A stretch of 64,000 nucleotides of DNA. Source: Desulforegulaceae bacterium (GTDB lineage: Bacteria > Desulfobacterota > Desulfobacteria > Desulfobacterales > JACKCP01). Numbering within the stretch: the stretch's first letter is position 1; the number at the start of each line of letters is the position of its first letter. The notes under the pieces were generated by a model, which did no database searches, was not told where the DNA came from, and saw nothing but the letters and a program-made list of their open reading frames with translations. Shown here in pieces: positions 45,911 to 55,782 of this stretch. The stretch spans positions 26,854 through 90,853 of the forward strand of contig JAVETN010000011.1 of the NCBI GenBank assembly GCA_034006035.1. The letters are read 5' to 3'. The position numbers and the translations under genes were made by a program.

Positions 45911-46468
45911 ATGATTAACGAAGTTCTAAAAGATACAAAAGACAAAATGAAAAAAACTCTTGAAACTCTTAACCAGGAACTTCTTAAAGTAAGAACAGGA
46001 AGAGCTTCAACAGGTCTTGTTGATTCAGTTGTTGTAGAATATTATGGAGCAAGAACTCCTCTAAATCAGCTTGCTTCAATAACTGTTCCAGAAAGTAGAC
46101 TTGTTGTTATCCAGCCCTGGGATGCCACTGCCATTAAAGAAATTGAAAAAGCTATATTAAAGGCAAATATTGGTATTACACCTTCAAGCGACGGAAAGCT
46201 TGTCAGGCTTTCAATTCCTCCTCTTACAGAAGAAAGAAGAAAAGAAATTGTAAGACAGGTAAACAAGATCTGTGAAGATTATAAAGTTGGTGTAAGAAAT
46301 GTGAGAAGAGACTCAAATGAAAGTTTAAAAACTTTTAAAAGTGATGGTGACATTTCAGAAGATGAGATGTTTAGAGGTCAGGATGAAGTTCAAAAGCTTA
46401 CAGATTCCCATATCAAAGAAATTGATGAGGTGAACAAAGCCAAGGAAAAGGAAATTCTTGAATTCTAA
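45911..46468 (+). CDS. frr: Ribosome recycling factor
   Basis: 185 residues. The RRF pattern MKKTLETLNQELLKVRTGRAS ... VEYYGARTPLNQLASI ... PWDATAIKEIEKAI ... VRNVRRDSNE is complete. Works with EF-G to split post-termination ribosomes. Its last codons overlap the TTG start of uppS. Confidence 0.97.
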   Translation: MINEVLKDTKDKMKKTLETLNQELLKVRTGRASTGLVDSVVVEYYGARTPLNQLASITVPESRLVVIQPWDATAIKEIEKAILKANIGITPSSDGKLVRLSIPPLTEERRKEIVRQVNKICEDYKVGVRNVRRDSNESLKTFKSDGDISEDEMFRGQDEVQKLTDSHIKEIDEVNKAKEKEILEF

Positions 46469-47204
46469 AAGAGAAAATTTTTTAAAAAAATACTCCCTTT
46501 CAAAGGAAAACTTCCCTGTCCATATTGCTGTGATAATGGACGGTAACGGAAGGTGGGCCAAAAAAAGGCTGATGAACAGAGTCAAGGGGCATGAAAAAGG
46601 TGCAGATGCGATCCGGGGAATAGTTGAGCTTTCCAGGGAAATCGGTGTTAAAAATCTAAGCCTTTATGCTTTTTCCACAGAAAATTGGAATAGGCCTAAA
46701 ACTGAAGTATCTGCTCTCATGAACCTTCTTGACAGGTTTATAAAAAATGAAAGAAGTAATTTTTTAGAAAATGACATAAGGCTCAATGCCTTTGGCGAAC
46801 TTGAAAAGTTACCCAAAAAAGTATTGAACAATCTCAAGGCTTTGATGGAAGAAACCAGTTCAAATTCAACCATGTGTCTTAATCTTTGCTTGAGCTATGG
46901 AGGAAGGAACGAGATTGTTCATTCTGTAAGAAAAATTGCAGAAAAAGTTGAAAATAAACTTTTAAAGCCTGAAGAAATAACCGATGAAACAATTTCAGAA
47001 AATTTATACACAAAAGGCTTTCCAGATCCTGACCTTCTTATAAGAACCAGCGGAGAAATGAGGCTTAGCAATTTTATGATGTGGCAGCTTTCTTACTCAG
47101 AGCTTTTTTTTACAAAAACACTTTGGCCTGACTTTTCAAAGGAAGAATTCATTGAAATAATAAGACAGTTTCAGACAAGAGACAGAAGATTTGGAAAAGT
47201 TTAA
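46458..47204 (+). CDS. uppS: Isoprenyl transferase (undecaprenyl diphosphate synthase)
   Basis: 248 residues, cis-prenyltransferase making the lipid carrier for cell-wall and O-antigen units. HIAVIMDGNGRWAKKR (catalytic Asp), YAFSTENWNRPK, and DLLIRTSGEMRLSNFMMWQLSYSELFF are present. The start is TTG at 46458 inside the frr 3' end, with AAGGAAA upstream. In the usual order uppS-cdsA-dxr-rseP. Confidence 0.95.
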   Translation: MNSKRENFLKKYSLSKENFPVHIAVIMDGNGRWAKKRLMNRVKGHEKGADAIRGIVELSREIGVKNLSLYAFSTENWNRPKTEVSALMNLLDRFIKNERSNFLENDIRLNAFGELEKLPKKVLNNLKALMEETSSNSTMCLNLCLSYGGRNEIVHSVRKIAEKVENKLLKPEEITDETISENLYTKGFPDPDLLIRTSGEMRLSNFMMWQLSYSELFFTKTLWPDFSKEEFIEIIRQFQTRDRRFGKV

Positions 47205-47222
47205 AAAACAAAAGGATAAATT

Positions 47223-48023
47223 GTGGAAAGTTCGCACAAAAATCGTTGGATCACTGCTTTATTTGCCCTGCCTCTCCTGGTATTGCTGATTTTAAAAGGA
47301 GGGGCTTTTTTATTTAGTATTTTTCTTTTTTTTGTTTCAGCTATAGGTTTTTATGAATGGCAGAAAATCACTGATAGCAAACATTATTCCCTTGAAAAAT
47401 TTAGAAATATCCCTTTTTTCTTAATTCCGGTTCTTTACTTTTCATCTTTTTTTTCAATATCTGTTCATATCCTTTTCGCAATCTTTTCAATCGGAATTGT
47501 TCTTTTTTTTCTTTTAAAAAGCTTTGACGGAACAGAAGCTCATTTTAAAGGAAGTCTTTATACTTTAAGCGGATTTATTTATACATCGTTTTTTTTATCT
47601 TTTGCCTCAAGAATAATGATAGAAACAGGACCAAGAGGAGTGTTTTTTCTTTTGATTGCAGTTTTTGCATCTGATACAGGTGCTTTTTACGCTGGCAGAA
47701 AATTTGGTAAAAATAAGCTTATGGAAAATGTAAGCCCCAAAAAAACAATTGAAGGTTTTGTCGGTGGTTTTTTCTTGTCAGTTTTGGCAGCAGTAATTTG
47801 CAGATTTCTTTTTTTCCAGGAGCTGCCTTTTGTTAATGCTTTATTTTGCGGTCTTTGTGCAGGAGCTATTGTTCCTCTTGGAGATCTCTTTGAATCAATG
47901 ACAAAAAGAGTGTTTGGAATTAAAGATTCTGGTAATATTCTGCCCGGTCATGGAGGAATCCTTGATAGAGTTGACGGTCTTTTATTTGCTGTGCCTGTGT
48001 TTTATATTCTTTATATTTTTTAA
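47223..48023 (+). CDS. cdsA: Phosphatidate cytidylyltransferase
   Basis: 266 residues, integral membrane with about seven to eight hydrophobic helices. Makes CDP-diacylglycerol for phospholipid synthesis. The family signature near the C-terminus, GDLFESMTKRVFGIKDSGNI followed by LPGHGGILDRVDGLLF, is clear, as is SDTGAFYAGRKFGKNKL. GTG start with AAAGGA upstream. Confidence 0.95.
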   Translation: MESSHKNRWITALFALPLLVLLILKGGAFLFSIFLFFVSAIGFYEWQKITDSKHYSLEKFRNIPFFLIPVLYFSSFFSISVHILFAIFSIGIVLFFLLKSFDGTEAHFKGSLYTLSGFIYTSFFLSFASRIMIETGPRGVFFLLIAVFASDTGAFYAGRKFGKNKLMENVSPKKTIEGFVGGFFLSVLAAVICRFLFFQELPFVNALFCGLCAGAIVPLGDLFESMTKRVFGIKDSGNILPGHGGILDRVDGLLFAVPVFYILYIF

Positions 48024-48032
48024 GGGTTTGTA

Positions 48033-49187
48033 ATGAAAAAAATTGCAGTTCTTGGCTCAACTGGTTCCATTGGTGTTAATACTCTTGATATTGTCAGGAG
48101 ATTTCCTGATAAGTTTGAGATAATTTCTCTTTGCTGTAAATCAAACATTGACCTTTTAATCGAGCAGATAAAAGAATTCAGGCCAAAGATTGCATCGATT
48201 TTTGAAAAAAAAGACGCAGATGAGCTAAAATCAAGGCTGGGAAGCAGGTTTGACACAAAAATTGTTTTTGGAGATCAAGGCTATTGTGAATCTGTATCTC
48301 AAAGTGAAATTGATGTTGTGGTTTCAGCAATAGTTGGAAGTGCAGGATTAAAGCCCACAATTCAAGCAATTTATTCAAATAAAGATATTGCCCTTGCAAA
48401 TAAGGAGTCTCTTGTTGCTGCAGGAGACATTGTTATAAATGAAGCAAAAAAAAGAAATCTTAAAATACTTCCCATTGACAGTGAACACAGTGCAATTTTT
48501 CAATGTTTGGAAGGCAATCAGAAACAAGAGGTTGCAAAAATATTTCTTACGGCTTCAGGAGGGCCTTTCAGAACAAAGGATATTTCAGAATTTAAAAACA
48601 TAACTCCATCAGAAGCTTTGAATCATCCAACCTGGTCAATGGGGGCAAAAATTTCAATAGATTCTGCTACCTTAATGAACAAGGGACTGGAAGTTATTGA
48701 GGCTTGTTTTCTTTTTGACATTTCTCCTGAAATGATAGAAGTTGTTGTCCATCCTCAATCAATTGTTCATTCAATGGTTGGCTATGTTGACGGAAGCATA
48801 ATTGCTCAGCTGGGAAAGCCTGATATGAGAGAGGCAATTTTATATTCACTTTCATGGCCTGAAAGATTTAAAACAGATTTTGGATTTCCTGATTTTTCCA
48901 AGCTTGACTTAAATTTTGAAAAACCTGACTTTGAAAAATTCAAATCACTCAAGCTTGCTTTTGAATCAGCATTAATTAGAAAGTCAATGCCTTGTGTGAT
49001 GAATGCGGCAAATGAAGAGGCTGTTTGTGCCTTTTTAAACAAAAAAATCAGGTTTGATCAAATTCCTTATATTGTAGAAAAAGTAATGGAAGCCCATGAA
49101 GTCTTTGTTTTTTCATCTATTGAAGACGTCTTTTATGCAGATAAATCTGCAAGAACCAAGGCTTTTGAATACATCAACTCAATCTAA
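48033..49187 (+). CDS. dxr: 1-deoxy-D-xylulose-5-phosphate reductoisomerase
   Basis: 384 residues; converts DXP to MEP in isoprenoid synthesis. NADPH loop GSTGSIG (8-14), ALANKESLVAAG, PIDSEHSAIFQCLEG (metal and substrate site), TASGGPF and MGAKISIDSATLMNKGLEVIEA are intact. AAGGG precedes the ATG. Its product feeds uppS two genes upstream. Confidence 0.96.
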   Translation: MKKIAVLGSTGSIGVNTLDIVRRFPDKFEIISLCCKSNIDLLIEQIKEFRPKIASIFEKKDADELKSRLGSRFDTKIVFGDQGYCESVSQSEIDVVVSAIVGSAGLKPTIQAIYSNKDIALANKESLVAAGDIVINEAKKRNLKILPIDSEHSAIFQCLEGNQKQEVAKIFLTASGGPFRTKDISEFKNITPSEALNHPTWSMGAKISIDSATLMNKGLEVIEACFLFDISPEMIEVVVHPQSIVHSMVGYVDGSIIAQLGKPDMREAILYSLSWPERFKTDFGFPDFSKLDLNFEKPDFEKFKSLKLAFESALIRKSMPCVMNAANEEAVCAFLNKKIRFDQIPYIVEKVMEAHEVFVFSSIEDVFYADKSARTKAFEYINSI

Positions 49188-49224
49188 CTTAAAACTTAAA
49201 TCCTGGTTTAGCGGAGACTAAATA

Positions 49225-50556
49225 ATGGTTACAATTATTTCTTTTGTAATAGTTCTTGGTATTTTAATTTTTGTACATGAATTCGGACATTTTATAGCAG
49301 CAAGATTATGCGGGGTTGGTGTTGAAAAATTTTCAATAGGGTTTGGCCCTAAAGTGATTGGATGGAAAAGCGGGGAAACCCACTATATGATTTCAGCAAT
49401 CCCCCTTGGCGGTTATGTAAAAATGGTTGGAGAAGAGCCAGACACTGAATTAAGTGAAGAAGAAAAAAAATATTCATTTACCCATAAGGAAGTATGGAAA
49501 AAGTTTATAATTGTAGCAGCCGGTCCTTTTTTTAATTTTTTTCTTGCCATAATTTTATATTTTGGGCTTTTTATGTTTTACGGAAGCTATTTTTATCCCC
49601 CTGTAATAGGTGAAGTTACACCAAATACTCCTTCCTATGGAAAACTTTTGACTGGAGATGAGATTTTGTCAGTTAATGATAAAAAAATAAGCTCATGGAC
49701 TGAACTAGAAAAAAATATTGAAAAATCAAATGGAAAAGATATTCTTTTAAAGGCAAAAAGGGGAAATGATTTAAAAGAAATAGTTTTAAAACCTGTTCTT
49801 CTTGATTCTGAATCTTTATTTGGAGAAAAGGAAAAAAAATATTCCCTGGGAGTAAAACCCTATCTTCCTTCTATTATTGGAAGAGTTGCTCCTGATTCAC
49901 CTGCTTCAAAGGCTGGTGTCAATCCTGAAGACAGGATTGTTGAGATAAATTCAAAAAAAATATTTACCTGGTATGATGTTTCTAAAGCAATTTCTGATTC
50001 AGACTCGGCAATTGAAATTGTTTTTGAAAGAAACGGGGAAAGAATAAGAAAAACAATTGAGCCTGAAATAAAGGAATTAAAAGATCATTTAGGAAAACCT
50101 TTTGAAAGAAGGCTGATTGGAGTTGGAGCAAAAAATATAACAATAAATAAAAAATTAGGACCTGTTTCAGCCATGGCCGAAAGTTTAAGCCAGACATGGA
50201 AGGTAATTGAGCTTACTTTTGTTGGTATAGTAAAATTAATAAACGGCTCAATTTCAAAGGATAACCTTGGCGGTCCTATTATGATTGCTCAAATGGCAGG
50301 AGATCAGGCTAAGCAGGGACTGACAAGTTTTTTGGTTTTTATTTCGCTTATAAGTATAAATCTTGGTCTTTTGAATCTTTTACCTGTGCCTGTCCTTGAT
50401 GGTGGACATCTTATGTTTTTTTTAATAGAAATGGTGACAAGAAAGCCAGTAAGCATAAAAGTAAGAGAAACTGCCCAGCAGATTGGACTTTTTCTTCTTC
50501 TCACGCTGATGGTTTTTGCTTTTTATAATGATATCTTAAGGTTGTTTTCAAATTAA
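49225..50556 (+). CDS. rseP: RIP metalloprotease RseP
   Basis: 443 residues, a site-2 intramembrane zinc protease. HEFGH (18-22) in the first membrane helix and the NLLPVPVLDGGHL motif in the C-terminal helix supply the zinc ligands. Two PDZ domains lie between (about 115-190 and 205-285; GEVTPNTPSYGKLLTGDEI and GRVAPDSPASKAGVNPEDRI). It trims anti-sigma factors such as RseA and leftover signal peptides; the substrate here is unknown. GGAG precedes the ATG. Confidence 0.95.
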   Translation: MVTIISFVIVLGILIFVHEFGHFIAARLCGVGVEKFSIGFGPKVIGWKSGETHYMISAIPLGGYVKMVGEEPDTELSEEEKKYSFTHKEVWKKFIIVAAGPFFNFFLAIILYFGLFMFYGSYFYPPVIGEVTPNTPSYGKLLTGDEILSVNDKKISSWTELEKNIEKSNGKDILLKAKRGNDLKEIVLKPVLLDSESLFGEKEKKYSLGVKPYLPSIIGRVAPDSPASKAGVNPEDRIVEINSKKIFTWYDVSKAISDSDSAIEIVFERNGERIRKTIEPEIKELKDHLGKPFERRLIGVGAKNITINKKLGPVSAMAESLSQTWKVIELTFVGIVKLINGSISKDNLGGPIMIAQMAGDQAKQGLTSFLVFISLISINLGLLNLLPVPVLDGGHLMFFLIEMVTRKPVSIKVRETAQQIGLFLLLTLMVFAFYNDILRLFSN

Positions 50557-50680
50557 AGTTAGAATTGATTGAAAACTTGAAATTTTATTTTTTTACTAAA
50601 GATTAAAAGTTAGACTCAGATTTAAAAGTCGGTTAAAAGACAGATTTTGTTTCACTAACTAATAAACAGGAGCAGGGCCA

Positions 50681-53674
50681 ATGATCTACAAGCTGGAAAC
50701 AGCCCTTAAAAGTTCTCTTAAAGATCCCCAGGGAGAAAGTTTAAGAAAAAAGGCAAGGGAATATTTCAATCTGGAACTTGAAAAAGTAAGAACAATAAAT
50801 GTTTTACTTTTTGATCTTCCAATCTCTGAAAAAGAATTTGAATTTGTTTCAAAAGAGATTTTTTTTAATCCTGTTAGTGAAATTTATTCTTTTTCACAGA
50901 TTGAAGAAGAATTTGATTTTTGTATAAATATAGGCTTTAGGCCTGGAGTTTGCGATAATCCAGGAAAAACAGCAGTTGAGGCAATTTCAGATATTTTATC
51001 AAAAAAGTTCCCAAAAGAATATGGAGTTTATTCAGGAAAAAGATATTGCATCAAAGGCAAGAACCTTTCAAATGAACAAGTTGAGCTTATTGCAGGGGAA
51101 CTTCTTGCAAATGAGACAATTCAGTCATGGAAGGTTTACTCAAAAGACTTTGTATCTAAAAATGGTTTTCCTGAAGATTTGGTTCCAAAAGCAGTTTTAA
51201 ATCATCAGCCTGAAGTAAAAGAAATTATTTTTTCCACTGATGATGAATTGAATAAAATAAGCGATGAAAGAAATCTTGCCTTAAATCCCAATGATGTCCC
51301 TGTAATTCGAGAGTATTTTTTTGATGAAAAAGTAATTTCTAAAAGAAAAGGATTGGGCCTTTCAAACCCAACTGATTTAGAGCTTGAATTCATTGCACAG
51401 GCAAGAAGTGATCATTGCAATCATAATACATTCCAGGGAAAATTTTTATATACTGACAAAGACACAGGAGAAAAGTTTGAAATAGACAATCTTTTCAAGG
51501 TATGCATTAAAGATCCAACAATTAAGCTTAAAAATGAGCTTGACTGGGTAGTTTCAGTTTTGTGGGATAATGCAGGTGCTGCTGTTTTTGATGAAAACTA
51601 TAATTATACAATTACAGGTGAAACCCATAATTCTCCTTCAAATATGGAAGCATATGGAGGAGCCATGACTGGGATTCTTGGTATTTTCAGAGATATAATG
51701 GGAACAGGCCTTGGCTCCAAACTTATAATGGGAAGTTATGGGTTTTGCACTGGTTTAAGAGATTATAACGGAGAATTAAAACCCAAACTTCACCCAAGAA
51801 GACTGCTTGACGGAGCTATAGAAGGTGCCAAAGAGGGTGGAAATAAAAGCGGAGTTCCAACCACTTTTGGGCAAGTATATTTTGACAATAGATATATAGG
51901 TAAGTGCCTTGTTTATGTTACAGCTCTTGGTCTTATGCCAAAAGAAGTAAATGGAAAACCCTGCCATGAAAAAACCACATCTCCAGGTGAATTAATAGTA
52001 ATTTGCGGAGGGCGGGTAGGAAAAGACGGAATTCACGGTGTTACAGCATCTTCAGAAACTTTTTCAGAAAGCACTCCAGCTGGCCATGTTCAGATAGGAG
52101 ACCCTTACAGCCAAAAGAAAATGCACGATTTTCTTTTAGAAGCAAGGGATCTTGGGTTGATGACTTTTATCACAGACAATGGCGGAGGCGGGCTTTCATC
52201 TTCCATAGGCGAGTCAGCAAGATTAAGTAATGGATGTGTGGTAGATCTGGAAAAAGTTCCTCTTAAATATGAAGGACTTGATCCTTGGGAAATTTGGATT
52301 TCAGAATCACAGGAAAGAATGACAGCTGCTGTTAAAAAGGAAAATATTGATAAATTTCTTTCTCTTTCAGCCAAACATGAAGTTGAATCAACTATAGTAG
52401 GTGAATATACAGATTCAGGAATGCTCCATGTAAAATGGAATAATAAAACAATTGCCTACGTTGATATAGATCTTCCCGAAAAAGGATTTCCCCAGTGGAA
52501 TTTTGAAGCAGAATGGTCATCTCCAAAATCAAGGGGAATGAATGAACCTGTAATTACTCCGCCTTCAGATTATAATCTTTTGGGTCTCAAACTTCTTTCT
52601 TCTCCAAATATTTGTTCCAAAAAATGGATCACAAGGCAATATGATCATGAAGCTCAGGGAACAAGTGTTATAAAGCCTCTTACAGGAGTTAATAAAAACA
52701 TTCCTTCAGATGCTTCAGTAATAAGACCAAACTTAAAAACTGATAAAGGTCTTGTGTTTACCCAGGCAATCAATCCGGGATATTCAGACATTGACACTGA
52801 TAATATGACAAGGCTTGTTGTTGATGAGGCATTTAGAAGACTTGTGGTAACAGGTGCTGATCCTTTTAAAATAGGCGGGGTGGACAATTTCTGCTGGCCT
52901 GGAATAAGCTTTGATGAAAAAACAAACCCAGATGGTAAACTAAAAGCTGCAAAACTTGTAAGATCTTGTCTTGCTCTAAAAGACATTTGCCTTGAATATA
53001 AAGTCCCTCTTTTGTCAGGTAAGGACAGTATGTATGTTGACGGACATTTAAAAGGGCCTTACGGTGAAACAAGAAAAGTTTCTGCCCCTGAATCTTTGCA
53101 GTTTTCAGCATCAGGAGTAATTGATGACTGTAAAAAAGCTATTACCTCAGGATTTAAATTCTCAGGGGATAAAATTTATCTTCTTGGAAAAACCTTTGAT
53201 GAGCTTGGAGGCTCTGAGTTTTACAGCCTTTTAAATGAAAAGGGAGTAAATATTCCTTTTGTAAATCAAAAAACAAACCTTGAAATTTATAAAAAATATT
53301 ATGACTCAAATACAAAGGGCCTTATAAACTCAGGTAAATCACTTGGAAACGGAGGTCTTTTTACAGCCCTGGCATTTTCTTCAATGGCAGGTGGATTTGG
53401 AGTTCAGATAGAACTTGATAAAGTCCTTGCTGATGAAAAACTTGAAGATTTCAAAACTCTTTTTTCAGAATCTTCAGGAAGAATTCTTGCAAGCGTGTCT
53501 GAAGAAAACGCTTCAAAATTTGAAGAAATAATTGGGAAATCAAACTGCTGTGAAATAGGTTTTGTAAGGAAAGATAAAAACTTTATTGTAAATTCAGCGG
53601 GCAATCAAATAATCAATCTTAATGTTGATGACCTTGAATCAGCTTTTGAAAAAAGATTTGGAGACCTTATATGA
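50681..53674 (+). CDS. purL: Phosphoribosylformylglycinamidine synthase, PurS-like domain fused to PurL
   Basis: 997 residues, intermediate between the small PurL (about 740) and the large single-chain form (about 1300). The first 180 residues look like a PurS-type region (INIGFRPGVCDNPGKTAVEAI), followed by two AIR-synthase-like ATP domains: SDHCNHNTFQGKF, TGETHNSPSNMEAYGGAMTGILGI, GDPYSQKKMHDFL, TDNGGGGLSSSIGE and later LLSGKDSMYVDG. It makes FGAM with the glutaminase subunit encoded immediately after. AGGAGCAGGG precedes the ATG. Confidence 0.93.
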   Translation: MIYKLETALKSSLKDPQGESLRKKAREYFNLELEKVRTINVLLFDLPISEKEFEFVSKEIFFNPVSEIYSFSQIEEEFDFCINIGFRPGVCDNPGKTAVEAISDILSKKFPKEYGVYSGKRYCIKGKNLSNEQVELIAGELLANETIQSWKVYSKDFVSKNGFPEDLVPKAVLNHQPEVKEIIFSTDDELNKISDERNLALNPNDVPVIREYFFDEKVISKRKGLGLSNPTDLELEFIAQARSDHCNHNTFQGKFLYTDKDTGEKFEIDNLFKVCIKDPTIKLKNELDWVVSVLWDNAGAAVFDENYNYTITGETHNSPSNMEAYGGAMTGILGIFRDIMGTGLGSKLIMGSYGFCTGLRDYNGELKPKLHPRRLLDGAIEGAKEGGNKSGVPTTFGQVYFDNRYIGKCLVYVTALGLMPKEVNGKPCHEKTTSPGELIVICGGRVGKDGIHGVTASSETFSESTPAGHVQIGDPYSQKKMHDFLLEARDLGLMTFITDNGGGGLSSSIGESARLSNGCVVDLEKVPLKYEGLDPWEIWISESQERMTAAVKKENIDKFLSLSAKHEVESTIVGEYTDSGMLHVKWNNKTIAYVDIDLPEKGFPQWNFEAEWSSPKSRGMNEPVITPPSDYNLLGLKLLSSPNICSKKWITRQYDHEAQGTSVIKPLTGVNKNIPSDASVIRPNLKTDKGLVFTQAINPGYSDIDTDNMTRLVVDEAFRRLVVTGADPFKIGGVDNFCWPGISFDEKTNPDGKLKAAKLVRSCLALKDICLEYKVPLLSGKDSMYVDGHLKGPYGETRKVSAPESLQFSASGVIDDCKKAITSGFKFSGDKIYLLGKTFDELGGSEFYSLLNEKGVNIPFVNQKTNLEIYKKYYDSNTKGLINSGKSLGNGGLFTALAFSSMAGGFGVQIELDKVLADEKLEDFKTLFSESSGRILASVSEENASKFEEIIGKSNCCEIGFVRKDKNFIVNSAGNQIINLNVDDLESAFEKRFGDLI

Positions 53675-54486
53675 TGAAAGTCAAAGCCCTTGTACTTACT
53701 GGATTTGGTATTAATTGTGACAATGAAACAGCCCATGCATTAGAACTTGCAGGAGCTGTGGCAGATAAAGTGCATATTAACGATATTATAAGTAAAAATG
53801 TTTTACTAAAAGACTATAAAATTTTTGCATTAAGCGGAGGCTCAAGCTGGGGAGACGAGCATGGAGCAGGAGTTTTACAGGCAATAAGAATGAAAACCCA
53901 TTTTGGTGAAGAGCTTCAAAGTTTTGCCTTGGAGGACAACCTTGTAATTGGGATTGGTAATGGCTTTCAAACCCTTGTAAACTTGGGTCTTTTACCTGGA
54001 TTTGATTTAAACTCCATGGAAAGAAAAGTTGCTCTTATAAATAATGAAAATGGAAATTTTATCAATGATTGGGTTTATTTAACTAAAGAATTCTCTTCCA
54101 ATTGTGTTTTTACAAAAGGTCTTGATAATTTTGAGCTTCCCATAAGACATTCACAGGGAAAATTTTATACTGATGAAGAAACTCTTAAAAAAATAGAAAA
54201 AAACAATCAGGTTGTTTTAAGATATTCAACAAATGAGGGTAAAAGAGCAGAAAACAAATTTCCCCAAAATCCTGACGGCTCATTAAATGATATAGCAGGA
54301 ATTTCTGATTCAACAGGACGTATTTTTGGACTTATGCCCCATCCTGAAGGTTTTGTTCATTGGACTCATCATCCCCAGTGGGATTTTATAAGTAAGGAAA
54401 TGGAAAAAAACAATAAGGATCTTTTTAATTCAGATCTTCCAAAAGGTCTTAAAATTTTTAAAAATGCTGTTGATTATTTTTCATAA
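53671..54486 (+). CDS. purQ: Phosphoribosylformylglycinamidine synthase glutaminase subunit
   Basis: 271 residues, a class I glutamine amidotransferase. GFGINCDNETAHALELAGA at the start matches PurQ. The expected nucleophile elbow is seen as GIGNGFQTLVNLGLLPG: the usual G-[IVL]-C-N-G-[FC]-Q has Gly in place of Cys, so the catalytic Cys appears to be absent. The His/Glu pair is present in GLMPHPEGFVHW. The start overlaps the purL stop (ATGATGA), so the two are co-translated. The missing Cys deserves a check for sequencing error; otherwise the enzyme would depend on ammonia. Confidence 0.9.
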   Translation: MMKVKALVLTGFGINCDNETAHALELAGAVADKVHINDIISKNVLLKDYKIFALSGGSSWGDEHGAGVLQAIRMKTHFGEELQSFALEDNLVIGIGNGFQTLVNLGLLPGFDLNSMERKVALINNENGNFINDWVYLTKEFSSNCVFTKGLDNFELPIRHSQGKFYTDEETLKKIEKNNQVVLRYSTNEGKRAENKFPQNPDGSLNDIAGISDSTGRIFGLMPHPEGFVHWTHHPQWDFISKEMEKNNKDLFNSDLPKGLKIFKNAVDYFS

Positions 54487-54517
54487 AATTAATTGATAGT
54501 TTTATATGTTTTTTTGT

Positions 54518-54544
54518 AAAGGACGGATTTATCCGTCCTTTTTT
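54518..54544 (+). terminator. Rho-independent terminator of purL-purQ
   Basis: Perfect 10-bp stem AAAGGACGGA (54518-54527) / TCCGTCCTTT (54532-54541), 4-nt loop, followed by T-run. It marks the boundary between the core genome block and the polysaccharide cluster. Confidence 0.9.
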
Positions 54545-54720
54545 ACTGGTTCCTGGCCTCTTGTTTGGAAATGTTTTTTCCCAGACTTTTTCTTAAGCTT
54601 TAGTTCTGCTCATTACTCAGATCTTTTATTTAGGGATATTCCAGTAAAAAATATAAAGTTTTTATGTCACAGACCAAGGCATAAATCTATTAAGAAACTT
54701 TAATAAAGGCCAAGAACATA

Positions 54721-55782
54721 ATGACAATTTTAGTAACAGGCGGAGCAGGATTCATAGGTTCAGCACTGATAAGATATCTGATTAAATCAACAGACCATAA
54801 AATAATAAACCTGGATAAACTAACTTATGCAGGTAATTTAAGCTCTTTAGATGAAATAAAAGAAAGCCCGAATTATTTCTTTGAAAAAGCAGATATTTGC
54901 AATGCTAAAGAAGTTAAAAGAATTTTTGATAAATACAATCCAACCCTTATAATGCATCTGGCTGCAGAATCCCATGTAGACAGATCAATAGACGGGCCAT
55001 CAGAATTTATAAATACCAATATTGTCGGAACCTATGTTTTGCTTGACCAGGCTTTTAATTATTGGAAAAATTTAAACCATACTGAAAAATCAAAATTCAG
55101 ATTCCATCATATTTCCACAGATGAAGTATACGGAGATTTGGAAAATGATAATGAATTTTTCACAGAAGAAACTCCATACGCTCCAAGTTCTCCATATTCA
55201 GCATCCAAGGCAAGCTCAGATCATCTTGTAAGAGCCTGGCACAGAACCTATGGATTTCCAATTGTTATTACAAATTGTTCCAATAATTACGGGCCTTATC
55301 AATTCCCTGAAAAATTAATTCCCCTTGTAATTTTAAATGCAATTGAAGGAAAACCTCTTCCAATTTATGGAAACGGCACTCAGGTAAGAGACTGGCTTTA
55401 TGTAGATGACCATGCAAAAGCCCTTTATCTTTCAGCTAGAAAAGGAAAACTTGGCCATACATATAATATTGGCGGAAAAAATGAAAAAAAGAACCTTGAA
55501 GTAGTAAATATTATTTGTGAAATTCTTGAAAATTCTAATTTAAAAAAACCTTCAAATATAAATAAATATAAAGATTTAATTACCTTTGTTAAAGACAGAC
55601 CAGGCCATGATTTAAGATATGCAATAAATGCCACAAAAATTGAAAATGAACTGGGCTGGGAACCGGAAGAAACCTTTGAATCAGGAATTGAAAAAACTGT
55701 AAAATGGTATCTTGAAAATCTTAAATGGTGCCAAAATGTTCAGGATGGCTCATATATGAGAGAAAGGCTTGGTAATGGATAA
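54721..55782 (+). CDS. rfbB: dTDP-glucose 4,6-dehydratase
   Basis: 353 residues, an extended SDR. NAD+ loop [38 protein letters not shown] (Thr-Asp-Glu active site) and the YSASK catalytic Tyr-Lys are intact. Makes dTDP-4-keto-6-deoxyglucose, precursor of rhamnose and of 4-amino/3-amino-6-deoxy sugars. rfbC and rfbD are absent from the window, which favours an amino-sugar branch here. Base composition is like the core genome. Overlaps rfbA. Confidence 0.95.
   Translation: MTILVTGGAGFIGSALIRYLIKSTDHKIINLDKLTYAGNLSSLDEIKESPNYFFEKADICNAKEVKRIFDKYNPTLIMHLAAESHVDRSIDGPSEFINTNIVGTYVLLDQAFNYWKNLNHTEKSKFRFHHISTDEVYGDLENDNEFFTEETPYAPSSPYSASKASSDHLVRAWHRTYGFPIVITNCSNNYGPYQFPEKLIPLVILNAIEGKPLPIYGNGTQVRDWLYVDDHAKALYLSARKGKLGHTYNIGGKNEKKNLEVVNIICEILENSNLKKPSNINKYKDLITFVKDRPGHDLRYAINATKIENELGWEPEETFESGIEKTVKWYLENLKWCQNVQDGSYMRERLGNG

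Noticed and set aside
54506..54703. 65-codon open frame after purQ
   Set aside because: It runs through the purL-purQ terminator hairpin, has no ribosome-binding site and resembles no family.
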